A stretch of DNA of 64,000 bases from G963662605 sp963667005 (GTDB lineage: Bacteria; Bacteroidota; Ignavibacteria; Ignavibacteriales; Ignavibacteriaceae): contig OY762937.1 of assembly GCA_963667005.1 (NCBI GenBank), positions 682,001 to 746,000 of the forward strand. The letters run 5' to 3'. Positions 27,887 to 36,356 of the stretch are shown piece after piece. Position 1 is the first letter of the stretch; every line of letters begins with the position of its first letter. The notes below the pieces were generated by a model. The model was not told the DNA's origin. It made no database searches and saw only the letters and a list, made by a program, of their open reading frames with translations. Position numbers and translations under genes: made by a program.

Positions 27887-29020
27887 GTGCGCCCGTCAGG
27901 CATTTATATTCACATTCCGTTCTGTGACCACAAGTGTGTCTATTGTGATTTCTATTCCATTACCAACACGACTCAGACGGAAGAATATATTTCTGCACTC
28001 ATTCGTGAAATAGAGCATTTCTCTCCGGTATATAAACCGGGACATTATTTTGATTCTATATTCTTCGGCGGTGGCACCCCTTCATACATCGCCCCGCACT
28101 ATATAGACAAAATCATTCAGGCATTGAAGGAGAACTATTTGATAGCCTCCGATGCCGAGATAACACTCGAAACAAATCCCGGCACCGTTGATAAGGCGAA
28201 GCTCAAAGAATTTTTATCCATCGGCATTAACCGCATCAGCATTGGAATCCAATCCTTTCACGATGATGATCTACGCTTCCTTACCCGCATACACGATTCA
28301 CAACTTGCGAAAGACACCGTACTACTCGCGCATGAATCCGGTTTTACGAATATTAATATTGATCTCATTTTTAATCTGCCGGGACAAACACCGGAGAAAT
28401 GGCAAAGCAACCTTGCACAGGCATTGGACTTACCTATTCAACATATTTCAGCGTATAGTTTAATACTTGAAGAAGGCACTCCGCTTTTCGGCATGGTCGA
28501 AAAAGGAAACGTCAAATTGCAGGGCGATGATGAAGACGCAGAGTTGTACGCCGCCACCATTGAGACATTGCATAAAAACGGATTCATCCAATACGAAGTT
28601 TCCAATTTCTGCAAACCGGAATTTGAATGTGTTCACAATAATCACTACTGGCGTTACGATGATTATCTCAGTTTCGGCACCTCATCTCATTCTTTCGTTA
28701 ATGGTAAGCGCTGGCATAACGTCCGCCCACTTCCAAAATATCTTAAACTGATGAACGAAAATGGCTGTGCCATCCAAAACGAAGAAACACCGGACGCCCA
28801 GCAAATATTCGATGAATACATCATGCTGGCATTACGAAGTAAAGGTATTCATAAAAACGATTTTATCAACCGTTTCGGATCTGATAGTTTAAGCAAACGC
28901 AGAACGCTGATTGATAAGCATATTAACTCGGGATTCATGCAGGAAAACAGCACCTATATTTTCCTCACACCAACCGGGTATGCGGTTGCGGATAAAATTA
29001 TCGGGCAATTGCTGGCATAA
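27887..29020 (+). CDS. hemW: radical SAM heme chaperone HemW (coproporphyrinogen oxidase-like)
   Basis: 377 aa from a GTG start. GIYIHIPFCDHKCVYCDFYS carries the CxxxCxxC that binds the 4Fe-4S cluster; IFFGGGTPSYI, ETNPGTVD, RISIGIQSFHDDDLRFL and NLPGQTPEKWQSN are the family motifs, and the C-terminal HemN domain includes NHYWRYDDYLSFG and SHSF. The short length and lack of HemN-specific N-terminal residues favour HemW (heme trafficking) over a true coproporphyrinogen III oxidase. Last gene of the queF-glnD-murI run; a strong hairpin follows the stop. Confidence 0.88.
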   Translation: MRPSGIYIHIPFCDHKCVYCDFYSITNTTQTEEYISALIREIEHFSPVYKPGHYFDSIFFGGGTPSYIAPHYIDKIIQALKENYLIASDAEITLETNPGTVDKAKLKEFLSIGINRISIGIQSFHDDDLRFLTRIHDSQLAKDTVLLAHESGFTNINIDLIFNLPGQTPEKWQSNLAQALDLPIQHISAYSLILEEGTPLFGMVEKGNVKLQGDDEDAELYAATIETLHKNGFIQYEVSNFCKPEFECVHNNHYWRYDDYLSFGTSSHSFVNGKRWHNVRPLPKYLKLMNENGCAIQNEETPDAQQIFDEYIMLALRSKGIHKNDFINRFGSDSLSKRRTLIDKHINSGFMQENSTYIFLTPTGYAVADKIIGQLLA

Positions 29021-29041
29021 GTCAAGACCCCTCAACCCCAA

Positions 29042-29064
29042 CCCTTCTCCCCGAGGGAGAAGGG
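29042..29064. repeat. CCCTTCTCC / GGAGAAGGG hairpin after hemW
   Basis: Perfect nine-base-pair stem with a five-base loop (CCGAG), 21 bases after the hemW stop, preceded by CCCCTCAACCCCAACC. There is no T tract, so it is less likely a terminator than a fragment of the CTC-rich repeat family; it may still protect the 3' end of the transcript. Confidence 0.6.
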
Positions 29065-29089
29065 AGAACCAAAACAACTTTTCATCCTT

Positions 29090-29176
29090 AGTCGCATAGC
29101 GACGGCATACCTGTAGCCGTGGGCGTAAGCCCAAGGATAACAACACAACCTCATCCGAGTCCTGTAGGGACGGCAT
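29090..29176 (+). repeat. three-hairpin palindromic repeat (copy 2)
   Basis: AGTCGCATAGCGACGGCAT, then GTAGCCGTGGGCGTAAGCCC, then GAGTCCTGTAGGGACGGCAT. Same order and spacing of hairpins as 23692-23780, with different bases in the central stem. Confidence 0.75.
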
Positions 29177-29248
29177 AGAGCCCCTAACTCCGTCATTAAG
29201 GGTGTGTTACAGAACTCTTGGTATTCAGTTTTACCTTCTATCAAAACC

Positions 29249-29336
29249 GAACTCACCCTCACCACCTAAATTAAAGCCAAATTAAAATCATCTGGCTCTC
29301 CCCTCTCTTGCCAAGAGAGGGGACGGGGGTGAGTTC
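29249..29336 (+). repeat. 88 bp inverted-repeat element (copy A)
   Basis: Starts GAACTCACCCTC and ends GGGGGTGAGTTC, so the ends are inverted repeats; an inner hairpin CCCCTCTCTTG / CAAGAGAGGGG lies near the right end, and the left part is AT-rich (CCACCTAAATTAAAG). Copies B (37569-37656) and C (52589-52675) align along the whole length. Right flank is ACTTTATAA. Confidence 0.85.
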
Positions 29337-29373
29337 ACTTTATAAACCAGTCATGCGACAGACCCTGAACAAC

Positions 29374-29415
29374 GGAGTTATTAATAACCACGCCTTTTAA
29401 GACGTGGGGCAGAAC
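29374..29415 (+). repeat. repeat with TTATTAATAA core
   Basis: GGAGTTATTAATAACCACG (29374-29392) is found in opposite orientation at 59941-59959; its centre GTTATTAATAAC is a perfect 12-base palindrome. A hairpin CCACG-CTT/AAG-CGTGG and the word GGGGCAGAACTC follow. Confidence 0.7.
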
Positions 29416-29512
29416 TCATGAAGGCCGGCGGGTCCGTGTTCCATTGTTAATATAATTCAATATATTACACCATCATTCAATAATTTTTCCTCAAAACAGA
29501 GGACCACAGCAT

Positions 29513-31066
29513 ATGAAAAAGACAATAGAAGTTACTCTCCTTCCATCCACAGCGCATGATGACGATCTAACTAAACAATATATCGCCCATGAACTGCGGG
29601 TGAATCCGGACAATATTACGGCAATAAACAAAGTTCGCCGCTCAATTGACGCGCGGTCAAAGCAGCCGGTGTATAAACTGCTCGCTGATGTATACATCAA
29701 TGAGAATCCGCCTGTTGAATCATCTGAAATTACATACACGCCCGTTTCATCAAACAAGACCGCTCATATTGTCGGGTTCGGACCGGCAGGAATGTTCGCT
29801 GCATTACAATTGATTGAACTCGGCATTAAACCTATCGTGTTTGAACGCGGCAAAAATGTTCGCGACAGAAGATTCGATCTGCGAAATATCATGCAGGATC
29901 ATGTTGTTAATCCCGATTCCAACTATTGTTTTGGTGAAGGCGGTGCAGGGACATACAGCGACGGAAAGTTATATACGCGCTCAACCAAACGCGGTGACGT
30001 TAAAAAGATACTGCGCGTTCTCGTTCAGCACGGAGCATCAGCCGACATTCTCATTGATGCACATCCGCATATCGGCTCAAACAAGCTGCCGAAAATAATC
30101 GAAGCAATCCGCAACACGATTTTAAATTGCGGAGGTGAAATTCATTTTAACTCCAAGATCACCGACATCATCACCAAAGATAACCGAGTAACCGCAGTAG
30201 TTGTCAACAATGCCGAAGAGCATGCAGTACAATCGCTCATTCTTGCAACCGGACACTCAGCGCGTGACATATTCACCTTGTTCAACAATAAGAATTTCTT
30301 CATCGAGGCAAAACCATTTGCTGTCGGCGTGCGTATTGAACATCCGCAGCAATTGATAAACGAAATGCAGTATCACTCGGCAGAAAAGAATCCACTGCTT
30401 CCTGCCGCAGGTTATAATCTCAGCTGCCAGGCTGGCGAAAAAGGCGTCTTTTCGTTTTGCATGTGTCCCGGCGGCATCATTGTCCCTGCCTCGACTGATA
30501 CTAATGAACTCGTTATTAACGGCATGTCGGTTTCACGAAGAGATTCCCCATTTGCAAATTCTGGATTTGTCGTGACGGTTGATGAAAAGGACTTTGCTCC
30601 CTATGCAAGCGCCGGTGCTTTAGCCGGAGTGATGTATCAACAGGCAATTGAACACAAAGCATTTACACTCGGCGGCTCGCGGCAAACTGCACCCGCACAG
30701 CGTGTAACGGATTTTATCAAAGGCGTTGCATCATCAACATTGCCGAAAACTTCTTATATACCGGGAATCGTTTCATCCGACCTGTCGCAAATTTTTCCTA
30801 ATGCGGTTGTAAAAGGATTGCGCGAAGGACTGATTGCTTCGAATAAAAAATTGCGGGGCTATGTTACCGATGAAGCGCAATTGCTCGCCGCAGAAACGAG
30901 GACAAGCTCACCCGTACGCATTAAACGTGACAGGGAAACAGGGATGCATGTACAGTTGGAGGGATTATTCCCCGCCGGGGAAGGCGCCGGTTACGCGGGA
31001 GGAATTGTCTCCGCTGCAATTGATGGCGAGTTCGCGGCCAATGCCGTAGCGAAATTTCTAGGATAA
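29513..31066 (+). CDS. FAD-dependent dehydrogenase (COG2509 type)
   Basis: 517 aa. After ~80 residues of a small N-terminal domain comes an FAD-binding Rossmann motif (AHIVGFGPAGMFAALQLIE), then PIVFERGKNVRDRRFD, NYCFGEGGAGTYSDGKLYTR and SLILATGHSARDIF. The C-terminal end LEGLFPAGEGAGYAGGIVSAAIDG is the second FAD contact. These features match a widespread, uncharacterised family of NAD(P)/FAD oxidoreductases. Electron partners and substrate are unknown. Monocistronic by context, with repeat-rich gaps on both sides. Confidence 0.85.
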   Translation: MKKTIEVTLLPSTAHDDDLTKQYIAHELRVNPDNITAINKVRRSIDARSKQPVYKLLADVYINENPPVESSEITYTPVSSNKTAHIVGFGPAGMFAALQLIELGIKPIVFERGKNVRDRRFDLRNIMQDHVVNPDSNYCFGEGGAGTYSDGKLYTRSTKRGDVKKILRVLVQHGASADILIDAHPHIGSNKLPKIIEAIRNTILNCGGEIHFNSKITDIITKDNRVTAVVVNNAEEHAVQSLILATGHSARDIFTLFNNKNFFIEAKPFAVGVRIEHPQQLINEMQYHSAEKNPLLPAAGYNLSCQAGEKGVFSFCMCPGGIIVPASTDTNELVINGMSVSRRDSPFANSGFVVTVDEKDFAPYASAGALAGVMYQQAIEHKAFTLGGSRQTAPAQRVTDFIKGVASSTLPKTSYIPGIVSSDLSQIFPNAVVKGLREGLIASNKKLRGYVTDEAQLLAAETRTSSPVRIKRDRETGMHVQLEGLFPAGEGAGYAGGIVSAAIDGEFAANAVAKFLG

Positions 31067-31070
31067 AGAA

Positions 31071-31099
31071 TTCTCGCAAAGGCGCAGAGACGCAAAGGA
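31071..31099 (+). repeat. CGCAAAGGCGC-type repeat
   Basis: TTCTCGCAAAGGCGCAGAGAC followed by GCAAAGG. Relatives are at 36186-36222 (CCGCAAAGACCGCAAAG), 55634-55665 and, inverted, 55829-55858. Confidence 0.6.
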
Positions 31100-31174
31100 T
31101 ATTATAACCACATCTCTTGCCCGCCGGTAGAGGGTTTATGACATGGGGTAGAATACGGGTGTGTTATTCTGGTA

Positions 31175-31195
31175 GAGACATCTGGCAGATGTCTC
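31175..31195. repeat. AGACATCTG / CAGATGTCT hairpin
   Basis: GAGACATCTGGCAGATGTCTC: nine-base-pair perfect arms around a single G. Preceded by GGTA, so it begins like the GTAGAGACGC repeat at 31482. Confidence 0.6.
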
Positions 31196-31323
31196 CCCTT
31201 GAACATAGCAGGGTGCTATATTCCCGCCCGGGAAATGATTTCATTGTGGTTTGATTTTTCTACAAGGATGTATCTCCTAACGGAGAAAGAGAATCGCTTC
31301 TGGATTTCCCACTTACCACAATA

Positions 31324-31385
31324 GAGTCTCCAAGGGTGTTCGAGTTCCCATCGAAGATGGGAGTATCGAGAACACCTCTGAGACT
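31324..31385. repeat. long stem repeat GTGTTCGAG (copy 1)
   Basis: Outer arms AGTCTC / GAGACT, then GTGTTCGAG / CGAGAACAC (imperfect), then CCCATC-GAA-GATGGG at the tip. A second copy at 49455-49495, in reverse orientation, has the tip stem TCCGTC / GACGGA instead, with both sides changed. Confidence 0.8.
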
Positions 31386-31481
31386 ATGGTTTTCAAGCGA
31401 TAAGATATGATATTAGGCAATTGCCTAATTGTTCCCCGGAAAACAATTCACGTAAAGCCCACCAGGACTTGCTATCTTCGC

Positions 31482-31531
31482 GTAGAGACGCATAGCTTGC
31501 CCCGATGCATCGGGGGCATGCGTCTCTACGT
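31482..31531. repeat. CGTAGAGACGCAT double hairpin
   Basis: Perfect 13-base arms CGTAGAGACGCAT / ATGCGTCTCTACG enclose a second perfect 16-base palindrome, CCCCGATGCATCGGGG (31501-31516). The GTAGAGACGC word is a common bacterial dispersed repeat type. Confidence 0.75.
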
Positions 31532-31718
31532 CGGAAATGCAATTTGAAGCTCAGTTTGTTAATGAACAACTAATCTACCGGAATTTATGAAGAACATCTG
31601 TGCAGAACTGTTTACTAACCAGCCTAAGCCGTACCCCTTTTTCCCCCGTTGCATTTTAAGGCAAATCCCCTATTTTAGAAGCAGATAAATTAACCCGTTC
31701 CATGCAATGAGGACAACC

Positions 31719-32327
31719 ATGAGAAATTATATTCTTCTAAGTTTCATACTACTAACCGCATTTTCCGGCAGAGCTTTAGCCGATAAAGAAAAAGTCAATG
31801 ACCAGTATTCAGTCACATCACCAAACGGCAAATTCGTTATTGAGATGATACCTTCTTCCAACTTTGGTGAAGCCGGTAAGGGATTCGCCTTTGCCACAGC
31901 TGATGCTCAGCGCAAGGATACGTTATGGCGCGTTAACTGGTTTGCAAAAAAAGTTTTCCTCGCTGATGACGGCTCCCGTCTTATCCGTTTCGGCCCATGG
32001 GCAAAGGACAAAAGAGGATTAACAGATAATGCAATCAGCTTTTATAAGCAAGGCAAAGTGTTGAAACAATATCTTGTCAAAGATCTTGTGAAAGATAAAA
32101 AATCAATCTCGGCTACGGTTTCTCATTACACGTGGGAATCCTGCGACAGCGCAGTGGTATCGGGACTTTCAAAAGATTTTAAAACCTATACTCTTGTTAC
32201 TACCGACAGAATGATGTATGTATTCAATACTATGACCGGCAAAATCATTAAGAAAAAAAGCTTGAGTCCGGCAGAGAAAAGAATCATGCCCATCCGGAAA
32301 GAGGTAATAAAAGAACAGGTCAAATAA
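31719..32327 (+). CDS. exported protein of unknown function
   Basis: About 202 aa from ATG 31719 (AGGA five bases upstream; the in-frame ATG at 31707 overlaps that site). A signal peptide is clear (NYILLSFILLTAFSGRALA). The mature part, with QYSVTSPNGKFVIEMIP near its start and later FLADDGSRLIRFGPW and TLVTTDRMMYVFNTMTGKII, looks like beta-strand repeats of the 'display a value, compare with state' type seen in some beta-propeller fragments, but I recognise no family. It is followed 29 bases later by the YdeI-like gene. No function assigned. Confidence 0.75.
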   Translation: MRNYILLSFILLTAFSGRALADKEKVNDQYSVTSPNGKFVIEMIPSSNFGEAGKGFAFATADAQRKDTLWRVNWFAKKVFLADDGSRLIRFGPWAKDKRGLTDNAISFYKQGKVLKQYLVKDLVKDKKSISATVSHYTWESCDSAVVSGLSKDFKTYTLVTTDRMMYVFNTMTGKIIKKKSLSPAEKRIMPIRKEVIKEQVK

Positions 32328-32356
32328 CACTATAAATTTTTCGAATTGGTCAGACA

Positions 32357-32929
32357 ATGAAGATTACAAAATCCTTATTAGTACCCACCCGGAAAGAGTG
32401 GCACAGTTGGCTCAAAAAAAACCACGCAAGCGAGCGGGAGCTTTGGCTCGTGTTCCATAGAAAAACAGCCGGCAAGCCGGTACTTGAATATGAAGATGCT
32501 GTTGAAGAAGCCCTGTGTTTCGGATGGATCGACAGCATTATACAAAAAATTGACGAAGAAACATATGCGCGCAAATTCAATCCGCGCGTAAAAGGCAGTA
32601 AGTGGTCGGATGTTAACATTCGCCGGGTAAAAAAGCTTATTGAAGAAAATAAAATGCAGCCTGCAGGTATGCAGCACATTACTCCGGAGCTCCTTAACCG
32701 GAAACCGGATAAACAGCTCTCCGGTAAAAACCCCGAAGATACACCTTCATATATTAAAGAAGCTTTTTCGGTCGATAAAGATGTTATGGAGTTCTTCAAT
32801 GGTCTGGCGCCTTCACATAGAAAAAACTACATCATGTGGATATCGTCTGCCAAGCGCGATGAAACAAGAAATAAACGAATTGCAGAAGCATTAATTCTCC
32901 TGAAGAATAAAAAGAAACTCGGAATATAA
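32357..32929 (+). CDS. YdeI/OmpD-associated (OmdA) family protein
   Basis: 190 aa. EWHSWLKKNHASERELWLVFHRK, ALCFGWIDSIIQKIDEETYARKFNPR and KWSDVNIRRVKKLIEENKM are the conserved N-terminal blocks; the C-terminal part (FFNGLAPSHRKNYIMWISSAKRDETRNKRI) is the OmdA domain. Cytoplasmic; homologues have been linked to bacteriocin and peptide tolerance, but the molecular role is unclear. Followed 13 bases later by a cupin gene. Confidence 0.82.
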   Translation: MKITKSLLVPTRKEWHSWLKKNHASERELWLVFHRKTAGKPVLEYEDAVEEALCFGWIDSIIQKIDEETYARKFNPRVKGSKWSDVNIRRVKKLIEENKMQPAGMQHITPELLNRKPDKQLSGKNPEDTPSYIKEAFSVDKDVMEFFNGLAPSHRKNYIMWISSAKRDETRNKRIAEALILLKNKKKLGI

Positions 32930-32942
32930 TAATGGAGTACGT

Positions 32943-33290
32943 ATGACTGATGTTATTACCCTGAAAAATGCGGAACACTACACCTGGGGCGACAATTGCG
33001 ACGGCTGGCATTTTCTAAAAGGCGAAAATCTCAGCATCATCCGCGAGTGCGTTCCACCGAACGGTGTTGAAATAAAACACCTCCACGAGCACTCCGCACA
33101 ATTCTTCTTTATTCTGTCGGGTGTTTGTACAATGGTGCTCGGAAGCAGAACGCTGACGATCCGCGCCGGAGAGGGCTGCCACATTGAGCCGGGAACCGTT
33201 CACCAACTGATTAATAACGATACTGAAGACCTGCATTTTTTGGTTATTTCCAGCCCAAAAAGCCACGGTGACCGGGTTATTGTTCCTTAG
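32943..33290 (+). CDS. small cupin-domain protein
   Basis: 115 aa, a single double-stranded beta-helix. The metal-binding motifs are HLHEHSAQFFFILSG and GEGCHIEPGTVHQLIN, with His residues and a Glu/Gln in the positions used for metal. Substrate unknown: such proteins include sugar isomerases, dioxygenases and sensors. GGAG lies six bases before the ATG. Probably co-transcribed with the YdeI-like gene. Confidence 0.85.
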   Translation: MTDVITLKNAEHYTWGDNCDGWHFLKGENLSIIRECVPPNGVEIKHLHEHSAQFFFILSGVCTMVLGSRTLTIRAGEGCHIEPGTVHQLINNDTEDLHFLVISSPKSHGDRVIVP

Positions 33291-33360
33291 TGATGGAGCT
33301 GCCAAAACTTTTTCGTAATTTTATAATTCACATTAATTGGATTCATTAATTATTAATACT

Positions 33361-34815
33361 ATGAGCGATTTCAACGATAAGTTTTTCCGTACGCTGGAAC
33401 ATTATCCGGAATATTGTTTCCTGATAACCGCCGAAGGAACCATCGTTGACGTTAACAAAGCATATGTTAATAAATCAAAATCGCTGAAAGAAGAACTTTT
33501 AGGCGATAAAATAGAATTCCTCCTGCACAAACCTTATGTACTCAAATTTGACCATGCCCTTGCCCGGTGCGAAAAGGAAGTCTCGTACCAGACATTTGAA
33601 AGCAAGCTCCAAATGCCCGGCGATGTACAGGTCGATGTACAAATATTTTTGTCCCCCTGTTTTGCAGAAAGCGATTCTACCGATAAGATCTTTTTGATTA
33701 TCGCTAAGGACATTACCCACGAGCGGCAGACGGAAATTGATTTCATGCGTTTCTATTCCGTTGCCGAAAACACGGTGAATCCCCTTCAGATAACCGACCT
33801 TTCGGGCAAAATGATTTTTGTCAATCAGGCATTCTGCAAGGCAAGCGGCTACTCGGCCGAAGAGCTGCTCGGTAAAAACCCCAACGTGTTCAGTAGTAAA
33901 AAATATCCCAAACAATTTTGGGATGACATGTGGGGTACGATTTCCGCGGGACAAGTCTGGTTTGGTGAAGTAGAGAACAAAAAAAAGAACGGCGAGCCGT
34001 TCCACACACAATTACTCATATCGCCGATCGTAGATAACAATAAAAAAGTTCTCGGGTATTTCGGTATTCACCGCGATTTGACCGAGCGCCGCAATCTTGA
34101 AAAGCAGCTTATTCACACGCAAAAAATGGAAAGCATCGGCACTCTTGCCGCTGGCGTTGCACACGAAGTCGGTAATCCGCTTGCATCAATCTCCGCGCTG
34201 GTGCAAATCATACAGCGGCAGACAACGGATGACTTTATCAAAGAAAAATCAGAGCTCGTTAAAAAGCAGATAACGCGAATTTCAAAAATTATCCGCGACC
34301 TTGTAGATTTTTCCCGGCCGTCCAATTACGAATTAAAGCTGACCGATATCAACGAGAATATCCGCGAGTCAATTGAAATTGTCCGAGTCGGTAAAAAAGC
34401 CAAAGATATTGAGTTTGTGCAAAACCTTGATGTGACCATGCCTCCGCTGCCCCTTGTATCTGATCAGTTACAGCAGGTGTTTGTCAACATTCTTATCAAC
34501 GCGGTTGACGCGATCATCGAAAGACGCGCCCAGGTTCCGGTTGAAGAACGCGGCATGATTAAAGTTGCCTCTTCAATGGACAAAGACTTCTGTAAAATTA
34601 CATTTGAAGATAACGGCATCGGTGTTAAGGAAGATAAAATTTCAAAAATATTTGAGCCGTTCTTTACCACCAAAACAGAAGGCAAAGGAACGGGTCTCGG
34701 CCTTTGGGTCAGCTACGGTATTGTAAAAAGCTTTCAGGGTGATATTAAAGTGGAAAGCAAGTATCACAAGTACACAAAATTTATTATTCATTTACCGGCC
34801 AAGTCGGTATTCTAA
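33361..34815 (+). CDS. NtrB-like PAS histidine kinase
   Basis: Start at ATG 33361; the frame upstream opens only with TTG. 484 aa, no membrane segment. Two PAS domains (residues ~5-125 and ~130-250; the second has FVNQAFCKASGYSAEELLGKN and ends in DLTERR), then a dimerisation helix with phospho-accepting His268 (AAGVAHEVGNPLASIS, HExxNPL type as in NtrB/AtoS), and HATPase with NILINAVDAI, DNGIGV and GKGTGLGLWVSYGIV. It ends 10 bases before the sigma-54 response regulator, its evident partner. The signal is unknown; the cytoplasmic PAS domains suggest an intracellular cue. Confidence 0.93.
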   Translation: MSDFNDKFFRTLEHYPEYCFLITAEGTIVDVNKAYVNKSKSLKEELLGDKIEFLLHKPYVLKFDHALARCEKEVSYQTFESKLQMPGDVQVDVQIFLSPCFAESDSTDKIFLIIAKDITHERQTEIDFMRFYSVAENTVNPLQITDLSGKMIFVNQAFCKASGYSAEELLGKNPNVFSSKKYPKQFWDDMWGTISAGQVWFGEVENKKKNGEPFHTQLLISPIVDNNKKVLGYFGIHRDLTERRNLEKQLIHTQKMESIGTLAAGVAHEVGNPLASISALVQIIQRQTTDDFIKEKSELVKKQITRISKIIRDLVDFSRPSNYELKLTDINENIRESIEIVRVGKKAKDIEFVQNLDVTMPPLPLVSDQLQQVFVNILINAVDAIIERRAQVPVEERGMIKVASSMDKDFCKITFEDNGIGVKEDKISKIFEPFFTTKTEGKGTGLGLWVSYGIVKSFQGDIKVESKYHKYTKFIIHLPAKSVF

Positions 34816-34825
34816 AAGGAAGAAC

Positions 34826-36181
34826 ATGTCAGAACGGATATTAGTTGTTGATGATGAAGATATAATACGCGAATCGCTTTGCTATATTCTTAGTAACGAA
34901 GGCTATCAGGTTGACCAGGCAGAAAACGGCAAGGCAGCATATGAAAAAACATTGGAAAATTATTATGATCTGGTGATAACAGACATTGAAATGCCGCAGA
35001 TGAAAGGCACTGAACTTTTAGAAAAAGTTTCAGCCGTAACATCAAGCACATCATTTATTGTCATCACCGCCTACGGATCACTTGATACAGCGATTAAGGC
35101 TCTCCGTTCCGGTGCGCAGGATTACATTTTAAAACCTGTCGAGTTTGACGAACTTACTATCAAGATTCGCCGGCTGTTCGATTTAAAACGTCTGCTTCAG
35201 GAAAATCAAATGTTGCGCCGCGAATTGCAAAGGACATACGACTTTTCCAAGATCGTCGGCAAGAGTCCCAGCATGAAAACGGTTTTCGACATGATACAGA
35301 CAGTTGCCACAACCGACAGCACAGTACTTATCACCGGTAACAGCGGGACAGGAAAAGAGCTTGTCGCGAGAGCTATCCATTACAACAGTAAGAGAAAGAA
35401 CAAACCTTTTATTGCTGTAAACTGCGGAGCGATTTCAGAGAACCTTATTGAGAGTGAACTGTTCGGCCATAAAAAAGGCGCATTCACCGGAGCAATCACC
35501 GATAAAGAAGGCTACATAAAAGCAGCCGAAGGCGGCACGCTGTTCCTTGATGAAGTAAGCGAAATGCCGCTGCAATTACAGGTAAAACTTTTACGCGTTC
35601 TTCAGGAGCGCGAATGCACTCCGGTTGGTTCAACCTCACCATTCCCTGTCAACATCCGCTTTGTTGCATCCACCAATCGTAATCTGCAGGAAGAAATTTC
35701 GAAGGGAAAATTCCGCGAGGATTTATTCTACCGCCTGAACGTTGTTGACATTAATCTTCCTTCGCTCAAACAGCGCCGCGAGGATATACCTCATCTCGTT
35801 GATCACTTTATTGACAAATACAGAACCGAGATGGGTAAGAATGTCCGCGGTATTGAGAACAATGCACTGCGTGCATTAATGAACAACGAATGGCGTGGTG
35901 AAGTGCGTGAACTCGAGAATGCTATTGAGCGTGCCGTAATCTTTGCTGCATCGGATATGATTTCGCTTCAGGATCTGCCGGACAATCTGCGCAACATCAA
36001 AGAGATTCAGGTGCCGGAAAAAATCGGGTCGCTTGAAGAGTTCATGAAGAGAATCGAAAAAGAATATATTTTGCGGGCATTGGAATCATATAATTACGAT
36101 AAAGAAAAAGCATCCGCGGCCTTGAACCTCGGCCTGTCGACATTATATCGTAAGATTAAAGATTTAGAAATCGAAGTGTAG
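34826..36181 (+). CDS. NtrC-family sigma-54-dependent response regulator
   Basis: Start at ATG 34826 (AAGGAAGA upstream). 451 aa: receiver with Asp53 (LVITDIEMPQMKG), AAA+ domain with Walker A GNSGTGKE (~171-178), GAFTGA at 218-223 (the sigma-54 contact loop), GGTLFLDEVSEMP (Walker B), and a C-terminal Fis-type helix-turn-helix (ILRALESYNYDKEKASAALNLGLSTLYRKIKDL). WRGEVRELENAIERAV replaces the usual WPGNVRELEN. Activates sigma-54 promoters after phosphorylation by the adjacent kinase. Target genes are not indicated here. Confidence 0.95.
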   Translation: MSERILVVDDEDIIRESLCYILSNEGYQVDQAENGKAAYEKTLENYYDLVITDIEMPQMKGTELLEKVSAVTSSTSFIVITAYGSLDTAIKALRSGAQDYILKPVEFDELTIKIRRLFDLKRLLQENQMLRRELQRTYDFSKIVGKSPSMKTVFDMIQTVATTDSTVLITGNSGTGKELVARAIHYNSKRKNKPFIAVNCGAISENLIESELFGHKKGAFTGAITDKEGYIKAAEGGTLFLDEVSEMPLQLQVKLLRVLQERECTPVGSTSPFPVNIRFVASTNRNLQEEISKGKFREDLFYRLNVVDINLPSLKQRREDIPHLVDHFIDKYRTEMGKNVRGIENNALRALMNNEWRGEVRELENAIERAVIFAASDMISLQDLPDNLRNIKEIQVPEKIGSLEEFMKRIEKEYILRALESYNYDKEKASAALNLGLSTLYRKIKDLEIEV

Positions 36182-36185
36182 GGAA

Positions 36186-36222
36186 ATTTTTACCGCAAAG
36201 ACCGCAAAGTTCGCAAAGATTT
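36186..36222 (+). repeat. CGCAAAG-type repeat
   Basis: TACCGCAAAGACCGCAAAG then TTCGCAAAG: three near-tandem words. Related to 31071-31099 and 55634-55858. Confidence 0.5.
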
Positions 36223-36240
36223 TTTACAAAACACATTCGA

Positions 36241-36282
36241 ACAAAAAAAACAGTTTACGAGGTTATCTAATAAACTGTTTTA
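36241..36282. terminator. bidirectional terminator between ntrC-like and ogt genes
   Basis: AAAACAGTTTA and TAAACTGTTTT (11 base pairs) flank a 13-base loop. On the minus strand the stem is followed by eight T residues, so it is a strong terminator for the Ogt/Nfu genes; on the plus strand only TTTT follows. Confidence 0.75.
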
Positions 36283-36291
36283 CAAATAATC

Positions 36292-36352
36292 AATCCGTGT
36301 AAATCTGTGTTATCCGCGCCTGCCCGCCGAAGGCGTGGTCATCCGCGTTCTA
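36292..36352. repeat. half of the AATAGAAC..GGAT repeat
   Basis: AATCCGTGTAAATCTGTG then TTATCCGCG, interrupted by a GC-rich palindrome GCCTGCCCGCCGAAGGCG, then TGGTCATCCGCGTTCTAT. It corresponds to the right arm of the repeats at 44927-45015 and 51948-52080, with another repeat inserted. Confidence 0.6.
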
Positions 36353-36356
36353 TCAC

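Larger units (their letters stand above)
29021..29512. other. 492-base repeat-filled gap
   Basis: No gene. It contains four separate palindromic units: a hairpin directly after hemW (29042-29064), a three-hairpin repeat (29090-29176), an 88 bp inverted-repeat element (29249-29336) and a TTATTAATAA-cored repeat (29374-29415). The last ~70 bases before the dehydrogenase gene are AT-rich and probably hold its promoter. Confidence 0.65.
31067..31718. other. 640-base intergenic repeat island
   Basis: No gene. At least five different palindromic units lie side by side: CGCAAAGGCGCAGAGACGC (31076-31094), an ATAACCACAT-to-GGGGTAGAA relative of the TTATTAATAA repeat (31104-31152), a perfect hairpin at 31175-31195, a long hairpin at 31324-31385 and a double hairpin at 31482-31531. 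The final ~150 bases are AT-rich and presumably carry the promoter of the secreted protein gene. Confidence 0.65.

Noticed and set aside
31067..31706. possible CRISPR array
   Set aside because: Palindromes are present but no repeat recurs with regular spacers, and no cas gene is in the window.
32398..32414. sigma-54 promoter-like GGCAC..TTGGC word
   Set aside because: It lies inside the YdeI-like coding region and the spacing and -12 element are poor.
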